Origin: an uncultured Pelagibacteraceae bacterium
Lineage (GTDB): Bacteria; Pseudomonadota; Alphaproteobacteria; Pelagibacterales; Pelagibacteraceae
Reading direction: 5' to 3'
Length of the DNA: 64,000 nt
Assembly: GCA_902562205.1 (NCBI GenBank)
Contig: CACESO010000001.1
Coordinates: 116,524-180,523, forward strand
The notes below the pieces were generated by a model, which saw only the letters and a program-made list of their open reading frames with translations, did not search any database and was not told where the DNA came from. Position 1 is the stretch's first letter; every line of letters begins with the position of its first letter. Shown here piece after piece: positions 58,291 through 64,000 of this stretch. The position numbers and the translations under genes were made by a program.

Positions 58291-59367
58291 TCAATAGTTT
58301 AACCATTTATTGAATATTAAAAAATCACTTAATGTTAAACCCGATAAGCTTTTATGTGTATTTCTGGTTACAGGGACTCCATCTTTAAAATTATCATTGT
58401 CAGATTTTTCCTCGTTATTTGACCATTCACTTGGATAAGTCATGTCATAATTTATATCTTTATAATTAGGATATTTGACGGCGAATTCCGAGCAACCTCT
58501 TTTGATTTCATGTTTAAATTTTTTACCAAGTAGTACTTCTATTACAGGCGTTATTTCTTTTGATAATTTCTTGGCTGACTCAATACTGTCAAAATAAATA
58601 TAACCTCTAAAACTTTGTCTTTTACCAATCATACATTTTCTATTAAAAAAACTTAAATTTTTAAACTGGTCAAAAAAAAGAACAAGTTTTATTAAATCAA
58701 ATGGATTCTCTAAATAAATTACAATCTTGATACAACTAAAACAAAATTTAGGAATGGTGTTATATTTGAAAAAAATTCGTTTATGTCTTTCACAATTTAA
58801 GTCTACTTCGTTTCTTCTGAAAACCTGGTCTTCATTAAATTCAAGATTGTCAATTTTTTGTGCCTCTACATTACATTTTTTAATTATATCTGAAATAAAT
58901 TTATCTTCTATTTTTTTATTTAAATTTATTTTGGTGTCGATTTTTTGAATTTTGTCGTTAATATCTATTAAATTTTCATTCAAATGATTGATGGGGTTAA
59001 TGTGCGATAATAATTTTATAATTGCAAACTTACTTTTTTTATCATTTGAACTTTTATAAACTTTTAAAAAAAAATTTAAGGATTTCATTAACTCTCCAGT
59101 ATCATAATAAGCAATACCTAAATTAAAATATGGATCTAAAATTTTTGGATCTGATTGAATAGCTTTATTAAAAAAGTAAATGCTATTTTCCCAATCTTTT
59201 ATCGCTAAATTGATCAGACCTACCAAGTTGAAGTAAAAATTTGAATTTTCTAATTGTTGATATTTTGATTTAATTAATTTTGCTTCAAAAAGAGCTTTTT
59301 TAAAATTTTGATTTTTATAAAGTGTTACTATTTTTTGAATTTCTAAGTTTATTAAATTTTCTTTCAT
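58291..59367 (-). CDS. TPR protein with a C-terminal Cys/His domain, function unknown
   Basis: A 358-residue protein that I cannot assign to a characterised family. The N-terminal 110 residues are TPR-like helices (KNQNFKKALFEAKLIKSKY; NLVGLINLAIKDWENSIYFFNKAIQSDP in outline; YFNLGIAYYDTGELMKSLNFFLKVY). A helical linker follows. The C-terminal half has a motif C192-x2-H195-x13-C209-x2-C212 (NCERH then KFCFSC), which looks like a metal-binding site. Further Cys lie at 245 (RKCMIGKR) and 292 (RGCSEF), along with a GYIYFDS strand. No signal peptide is seen. It lies between tRNA-Leu and the cupin gene, 1 bp from the latter. Confidence 0.85.
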   Translation of the reverse strand: MKENLINLEIQKIVTLYKNQNFKKALFEAKLIKSKYQQLENSNFYFNLVGLINLAIKDWENSIYFFNKAIQSDPKILDPYFNLGIAYYDTGELMKSLNFFLKVYKSSNDKKSKFAIIKLLSHINPINHLNENLIDINDKIQKIDTKINLNKKIEDKFISDIIKKCNVEAQKIDNLEFNEDQVFRRNEVDLNCERHKRIFFKYNTIPKFCFSCIKIVIYLENPFDLIKLVLFFDQFKNLSFFNRKCMIGKRQSFRGYIYFDSIESAKKLSKEITPVIEVLLGKKFKHEIKRGCSEFAVKYPNYKDINYDMTYPSEWSNNEEKSDNDNFKDGVPVTRNTHKSLSGLTLSDFLIFNKWLNY

Positions 59368-59368
59368 T

Positions 59369-59713
59369 TTATAAAGCTTTGTTTTTATTTCTTAAAAATA
59401 CGAGTAATAAACATCCTTTTTTTGTAAAAGAAGAATGTTTAGAGCCTGGTTTATACGAAATAAATTCACCTTTCTTGAAAGTTGTATTGTCTTCATCCGT
59501 AAGCTCTCCATCTAAAACATAAAATTCTTCATAGTTTTGATGCCTATGTTTTAAACTTCTTGCACCAGGCGCCATCTTTAATATGTAACTTCCTACACCA
59601 GTATTTTGATTAAAAGATATTTTATGCCAACTCATACCTGAAATTGGTTTCCCATAACTATTAAATGGAGTAAATTTTAATTTTGATGGGTTTATTATTA
59701 TCCTATTTTTCAT
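59369..59713 (-). CDS. Cupin-domain protein
   Basis: A 114-residue single-domain cupin resembling the ChrR-type cupin. Metal-ligand motifs are KHRHQNYEEFYVLDGEL near residues 56-70 (two His and a Glu) and KPGSKHSSFTKKG near residue 91 (last His). The N-terminal GMSWHKISFN is a typical strand. The substrate is unknown; such proteins serve as sensors or small dioxygenase/isomerase enzymes. Its start overlaps the ygfZ stop by 1 bp, so the two genes are cotranscribed with the TPR gene. Confidence 0.85.
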   Translation of the reverse strand: MKNRIIINPSKLKFTPFNSYGKPISGMSWHKISFNQNTGVGSYILKMAPGARSLKHRHQNYEEFYVLDGELTDEDNTTFKKGEFISYKPGSKHSSFTKKGCLLLVFLRNKNKAL

Positions 59714-60600
59714 TAATTTAACCAGTTAGGTTTTAATATTTCAATATTTGCCCCTCCACACTTAAATTCTTTATTATATTCAAACTCCTTATCTTTGAAT
59801 TTGATTAGGGCAAAACTAAATTTATTTGCTATCAAAACTTTACCAATTTCTACGTTATTGGATGTAATTGGATCATTATTATTTATTGAGCCTTTTTTTA
59901 CTTGAAGCGGCAATAATCTTTTGTTTAATTTATCTTTGTTTTTAATACGTGAAGTGTTTTCTTGGCCAACATAACAGCCTTTCTTAAAGTCAATTGCATT
60001 AAGTTCCACGAAATTACACTCTATCCCAAATAATTTCTCTTGTAGCTGATCCATGTTACTTTGGGGTATACCTAGCTCAAAGCTTAATTTGTAGTATTCA
60101 TCTATGTTAGAAGACTTAAGTTTCATTTTTTTTAGAGACATGTAAAGTTTTTCAAGATTAGCAACAATTCTACCCCCCAATTTTTTATTTCTTGGATCAA
60201 GAAGAACATGGTCCTCATTATATTTAATGGTATATCCCAACTCATCTCTTGCACCTTCTATAGATAAGAATTTTTCATAATTGAAAGCAGCTACTACAAA
60301 TTCATTACTAAGATTTAAAATCTCTACCTTCGATTTTAGTTTATACATGACTAACTTTTTATACAACTGATCAGCTATTCTCTTTTCACAATCTAAGAAG
60401 TAACCATCTTTGTGCTTGACCACTATAAAATCAAATAAAAACTTTCCTTGAGGTGAAAGTAAAGAGGCAAAACAACTTTTTTTTTCGTTTACTTTTTCAA
60501 TATCATTTGAGATAAGATTTTGTAGAAATTTTTCAGAGTCCGTACCATTAATATACAAAATACCTCTATCTTCTAGAATATAAACTTTTTCTGCATTCAT
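59713..60600 (-). CDS. ygfZ: Folate-binding Fe-S cluster protein YgfZ
   Basis: A 295-residue member of the YgfZ/GcvT-like family that supports activity of certain Fe-S enzymes through tetrahydrofolate. The N-terminal GILYINGTDSEKFLQNLISNDI and SLLSPQGKFLFDFIV are typical, and the diagnostic motif is KKGCYVGQENTSRIKN near residues 207-222, with the conserved Cys. It is the first gene of a minus-strand unit with the cupin and TPR genes. Only 43 bp separate it from the divergent dihydroorotase-family gene. Confidence 0.92.
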   Translation of the reverse strand: MNAEKVYILEDRGILYINGTDSEKFLQNLISNDIEKVNEKKSCFASLLSPQGKFLFDFIVVKHKDGYFLDCEKRIADQLYKKLVMYKLKSKVEILNLSNEFVVAAFNYEKFLSIEGARDELGYTIKYNEDHVLLDPRNKKLGGRIVANLEKLYMSLKKMKLKSSNIDEYYKLSFELGIPQSNMDQLQEKLFGIECNFVELNAIDFKKGCYVGQENTSRIKNKDKLNKRLLPLQVKKGSINNNDPITSNNVEIGKVLIANKFSFALIKFKDKEFEYNKEFKCGGANIEILKPNWLN

Positions 60601-60643
60601 AATTGATTAATATATAAATATAATATATCTACTTTTAAAAACA

Positions 60644-61948
60644 ATGTTAGATCTAATCATTAAAAACGGTGAATGTTACATTAACGGTAATCTTGAGAAA
60701 AAAGATATTGGAATATCTAATAACAAAATTGTTGAGATTGGCGACTTGAAAGATGAGTCCAAAGAAACATTTGATGCAAAAGGATTGACAGTTTTGCCTG
60801 GTTGTATTGACACTCAAGTTCATTTTAGAGAGCCAGGATCTACTGATGCTGAAGATTTAAATTCAGGGAGTAAAGCAGCAGTAATGGGGGGAATAACATC
60901 AGTTTTTGAGATGCCAAACACGAATCCACCCACCACGAATTTTGAAGAATTCGATAAGAAAATTACATTAGGGCATGGAATGTTTTGTAATCATGCATTT
61001 TATTTTGGTGCAACTGCTGAAAATTATTCAACTCTTGGAAAATTAAAAGATTTAAAAGGGTGTTGTGGAATTAAACTTTTTGCAGGCTCTTCAACAGGAA
61101 ACTTATTGGTTGATAAAGAAAAAGATATAGAAAAAGTTTTTGAACATGCTTCAAAAGTTGTAGCAGTTCATTCTGAGGATGAAGAAATCTTGAAAGTAAG
61201 AAAAAAACTAATTAAAGATGGCAATGTATCTAGTCATCCAATCTGGAGAAATGAGGAAGTTGCAATGTCTTCAACTAGAAGAATTGTTAAAATTGCAAAA
61301 AGATTTAACAAAAGGGCTCATATATTGCATATCACTACAAAGGAGGAAGTTGATTTTCTTTCTCAAAACAAAGGTCTAATTACTTTTGAAATAACACCTC
61401 AACATTTAACTATTTACGCACCTGATTGTTACAATAAATTAGGAACATATGCCCAAATGAACCCGCCTATAAGAGGTAAATCGCATTATGATCGTCTATG
61501 GTACGCTGTAAGAAATAATTATAATGACACCATAGGCTCGGATCATGCGCCCCACCTAAAAACTAACAAGGAAAAAAAATACCCCAATTCCCCCTCAGGA
61601 ATGCCAGGAGTACAAACATTATTACCGGTAATGTTGAATCATGTTAATGAGGGTAAATTAAGCTTAGGTCAATTAATGAAACTTATTTGTGAAAATCCAG
61701 TTAAAATATTTGGCATACAAAATAAAGGATATATAAAAAAAGGGTACGATGCTGATTTCACTGTTGTAGATTTAAATAAAGAAATTGAGATTAAAAACGA
61801 AAATATTCAAAGCAAATGTGGATGGTCGCCATTCCATGGTGAAAAGTTTAAAGGTTTTGCGGTAGCGACAATCGTTAATGGAAAAATTAAAATGAAAAAT
61901 GGAAAAATCTTAGGAGAACCTGAGGGAAAACCTTTAGAATTTAATTAA
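60644..61948 (+). CDS. pyrC: Dihydroorotase-family amidohydrolase (first metal His replaced by Gln)
   Basis: A 434-residue amidohydrolase of the class I dihydroorotase/allantoinase group, which would close carbamoyl aspartate to dihydroorotate in pyrimidine synthesis. Motifs are DTQVHFREPGSTDAEDL at 56-72, EMPNTNPPTT, a candidate carboxylated Lys144 (GIKLFAGSS), His176 (VAVHSEDE), His229 (HILHI) and Asp300 (GSDHAPH). The usual first metal motif HxH is QVH here (Gln58, His60), so one ligand differs. An active dihydroorotase is plausible but another role cannot be excluded. carA is at the other end of the window. Confidence 0.82.
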   Translation: MLDLIIKNGECYINGNLEKKDIGISNNKIVEIGDLKDESKETFDAKGLTVLPGCIDTQVHFREPGSTDAEDLNSGSKAAVMGGITSVFEMPNTNPPTTNFEEFDKKITLGHGMFCNHAFYFGATAENYSTLGKLKDLKGCCGIKLFAGSSTGNLLVDKEKDIEKVFEHASKVVAVHSEDEEILKVRKKLIKDGNVSSHPIWRNEEVAMSSTRRIVKIAKRFNKRAHILHITTKEEVDFLSQNKGLITFEITPQHLTIYAPDCYNKLGTYAQMNPPIRGKSHYDRLWYAVRNNYNDTIGSDHAPHLKTNKEKKYPNSPSGMPGVQTLLPVMLNHVNEGKLSLGQLMKLICENPVKIFGIQNKGYIKKGYDADFTVVDLNKEIEIKNENIQSKCGWSPFHGEKFKGFAVATIVNGKIKMKNGKILGEPEGKPLEFN

Positions 61949-61953
61949 TTTTA

Positions 61954-63030
61954 ATGAAAAATAAACTGCAGTCTTTTGAAACCTATAGAGGTTTTGCAGC
62001 TTTAATGATTGCTGCAGTTCATTTTAATGTAAACTCACCATTATCAAACCATTCTCTTGCTAATGGTCTTTTTGTTCATTTCTTTTTTACTTTAAGTGGT
62101 TTCGTAATGTATTTAAATTATCATAATAAATTAATAGACTTTAGTTCAGTTAAAAAATTCTTAAAAAAAAGATTTTTTCGTTTATATCCATTACATCTAT
62201 TATTTTTAATTATCTTTTTAATTATTGAAGTCAGTAAATACTTTGCACAAATCAAATATGGTTTGGTTGCAAATAATGAGGCTTTTTCTATTAATAATTT
62301 TAAAACTTTTTTAGGAAATATTTTTTTGATACAAACATTTTTTGATTATAATACTTTTAATACTCCAAGTTGGTCAATTTCTGCTGAATATTATACATAT
62401 ATGATATTTGCTTTAGTTTTCTTTTGCATGAAGAAAAATAACCTTTTTATTTTTATTTCTTTAGTTGGGATCTTGGCGTTTAGAATAAATTCTGAAACAG
62501 GTTTAGGTATTGAAAACACCTATTTATCATTTTTAGATTGCATTTACTGTTTTTTTATCGGGGTTTTTAGTTGCAAAATATATTTTAAATACTCAAATTT
62601 TGAAATATTTCAAAAATATTACTCAATAACTACGTTAATTCTATTAGTTGTCTCTGGTTTACTTATTATAAATATAGGTGGAAAATTTAGTTTTATTATA
62701 CCTTTGTTCTTTGGCTTATTATTAGTTTTTTCAGCAAACTTAAAAAATGAAAATATTTTAGGTAAAATAATATGTAACAAATTTTTTGTTTATTTGGGTA
62801 GCATAAGTTATTCAATATATATGTGTCATTTATTTGTTTTTTGGATTCTAACGCAGTTTTTAAGATTTATAATAAAACTTGATACAATTGTGGATGATAA
62901 TGGAATTACTAAACTTGACTTAAATATATTAGAAGCAACTATTATGGTAGTAGTTTCCTACACGTTAACAATAATATTATCTCACATACTTTATAATTAT
63001 TTTGAAAAACGTTTTTATAAACCTAGTTGA
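61954..63030 (+). CDS. Acyltransferase family 3 protein (OafA/NodX-like)
   Basis: A 358-residue integral membrane protein with about ten spans. The N-terminus LQSFETYRGFAALMIAAVHFN carries the family's conserved Arg and His, and FFTLSGFVMYLNY follows, then WSISAEYYTYMIFAL and the C-terminal YLGSISYSIYMCHLFVF. Members O-acylate sugars such as LPS, capsule or peptidoglycan. It starts 5 bp after the dihydroorotase gene and overlaps wecE tail-to-tail by 8 bp, so its neighbours on the right point to surface sugar modification. Confidence 0.9.
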   Translation: MKNKLQSFETYRGFAALMIAAVHFNVNSPLSNHSLANGLFVHFFFTLSGFVMYLNYHNKLIDFSSVKKFLKKRFFRLYPLHLLFLIIFLIIEVSKYFAQIKYGLVANNEAFSINNFKTFLGNIFLIQTFFDYNTFNTPSWSISAEYYTYMIFALVFFCMKKNNLFIFISLVGILAFRINSETGLGIENTYLSFLDCIYCFFIGVFSCKIYFKYSNFEIFQKYYSITTLILLVVSGLLIINIGGKFSFIIPLFFGLLLVFSANLKNENILGKIICNKFFVYLGSISYSIYMCHLFVFWILTQFLRFIIKLDTIVDDNGITKLDLNILEATIMVVVSYTLTIILSHILYNYFEKRFYKPS

Positions 63031-64000
63031 TATTGTTAAATTCAACAACTTTGCTTATAATTTTTTTTATATCTGAGCCTTTCATAGTTGGGTAAAAAGG
63101 CAATCTTACAAGTCCGTTATATGTTTTCTCTGTATTTACCATTTCAGTTCTTTTAAATTTCTTACCAAAAGAGGATTTATGTAATGGAAAGTAGTGGAAA
63201 TAACAAAAAATTCCTTTTTTTTTCATATATAAAATAAATTTATCTCTTATTTTCAGACTTTTAAAAATTAACGCGAAAACATGATAAGCACTTTTATTTT
63301 TTTTATCAAATCTTAGTATTTTGAAGTTTTTTGTATTAACTTTTTTTAATTCTTGAAAATAAAAATTCCATAACTTTTTTCTCAAATTTTGAATTTTATC
63401 CAATTTTTTAAGCTGAGAAAAAACAAGTGCTGCTGGTAACTCTGCCGATCTATATTCAGACCCTATATCTTTCCAGGAATAATATTTCTTTTTGTTTGAT
63501 ATCAAGGATCTATCAGTTCCTTTATCCAAAATTATTTTGGCTCTTCTTTTAAATTTTAAATTATTTATAGATAATGCTCCACATTGTCCACCAACTAGAT
63601 TTTTTGTTTCATGAAAACTAAATGTACCGAAGTCACCTATTGTACCTAAATATTTTTTTTTAAATTTACCTCCAAATGAATGTGCGCAATCCTCTATTAA
63701 GAATATGTTACTCTTTTTTTTTATCTCTAAAAACTTGTCCATATTACAAGAATTTCCACCATAATGTACTACTATTATAGCTTTGGTCTTTTTATTAATT
63801 TTTTTTTTAACAGATTTAAAATCTAAATTTGCATCATCCAAGTTTACATCTGCAAATACAGGTTTTGCACCTCTCAATAAAACAGCGTTAGCGGTTGATG
63901 TAAAAGTGTATGAAGGCATAATTACTTCATCATCTTTTTTGAGATTTATCAAAATCATTGCAATTTCTAGTGCGCTTGTACAGCTTTGAGTTAATGCAAC
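63023..64000 (-). CDS. wecE: dTDP-4-amino-4,6-dideoxygalactose transaminase (WecE/RffA-like), 5' end beyond the window
   Basis: A DegT/DnrJ/EryC1-family PLP aminotransferase, 325 residues visible and open to the right edge. Motifs are ALTQSCTSALEIA at the truncated N-terminus, DEVIMPSYTFTSTANAVLLRGAKPVF in outline, LIEDCAHSFGG, the PLP Lys in FSFHETKNLVGG and YSWKDIGSEYRSAELPAAL. The ETKN motif and PSYTFTSTANA are characteristic of WecE among this family. It makes an amino-deoxy sugar nucleotide for surface glycans. Only the first tens of residues are missing. Confidence 0.93.
   Translation of the reverse strand, partial: VALTQSCTSALEIAMILINLKKDDEVIMPSYTFTSTANAVLLRGAKPVFADVNLDDANLDFKSVKKKINKKTKAIIVVHYGGNSCNMDKFLEIKKKSNIFLIEDCAHSFGGKFKKKYLGTIGDFGTFSFHETKNLVGGQCGALSINNLKFKRRAKIILDKGTDRSLISNKKKYYSWKDIGSEYRSAELPAALVFSQLKKLDKIQNLRKKLWNFYFQELKKVNTKNFKILRFDKKNKSAYHVFALIFKSLKIRDKFILYMKKKGIFCYFHYFPLHKSSFGKKFKRTEMVNTEKTYNGLVRLPFYPTMKGSDIKKIISKVVEFNNIN

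Overview
The window reads as a streamlined alphaproteobacterial chromosome, most likely a SAR11 / Pelagibacter-type marine bacterium. The evidence is the strongly A+T-rich sequence, genes abutting or overlapping by 1-20 bp, no gene-free stretch above about 130 bp, and typical alphaproteobacterial gene blocks: carA|yqeY-dnaG-rpoD, tkt-gap-pgk-fda, zapA-fthC-ymdB-yebC-ruvC-tolQRAB-pal-cpoB-tilS-ftsH-folP-glmM, and glyQ-glyS-ppdK. Assignment below the order level was not tested.

Layout. 1-5365: carA (minus strand, cut by the left edge), then yqeY, dnaG primase and rpoD. 5382-11640: a surface-polysaccharide block with two GT2 glycosyltransferases, a WecA/MraY-type sugar-1-phosphate transferase, a large unassigned membrane protein, and gmd/fcl for GDP-L-fucose. 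11694-15554: a lone 5S rRNA with its own promoter, rpmJ, a tiny aa3-oxidase subunit IV-like protein, the three-gene proton-translocating transhydrogenase and a transaldolase. 15556-23760 (minus): tkt-gap-pgk-fda-thiE-efp-suhB-rpmE-trcR-rpsU, ending in initiator tRNA-Met. 23811-39541 (plus): a cell-envelope and housekeeping run ending in thiD and purA. 39538-44001 (minus, except for one tRNA-Arg): rpoH, rluD, an ABC-2 exporter pair and tsaC. 44022-56286: isoprenoid synthesis (xseB-ispA-dxs, ispB on the other strand), aroC, pdxH, sppA, glycyl-tRNA synthetase and pyruvate phosphate dikinase. 56292-60600: nadC/nadA, tRNA-Leu, an orphan TPR/Cys-His protein, a cupin and ygfZ. 60644-64000: a dihydroorotase-family protein, an acyltransferase, and wecE running off the right edge, which suggests a second polysaccharide region.

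Functionally this is mostly core genome: replication and transcription (dnaG, rpoD, rpoH), translation (L31, L36, S21, EF-P, GlyRS, TilS, TsaC, RluD, three tRNAs, 5S), lower glycolysis/gluconeogenesis with PPDK, NADPH supply (PntAAB-B), cofactors (thiamine, NAD, PLP, folate) and envelope integrity (Tol-Pal, FtsH, GlmM). The variable parts are the two polysaccharide blocks.

I found no CRISPR array, insertion sequence, prophage or recognisable defence system. Nothing is clearly a new multi-gene system. The best leads are single genes or sites: the TPR protein with a C-x2-H-x13-C-x2-C motif (58291-59367), a RuvC-like resolvase in a locus without ruvAB, a dihydroorotase-family protein lacking the first metal-binding His, a DnaG with a degraded zinc ribbon, and the isolated 5S gene next to the polysaccharide island.
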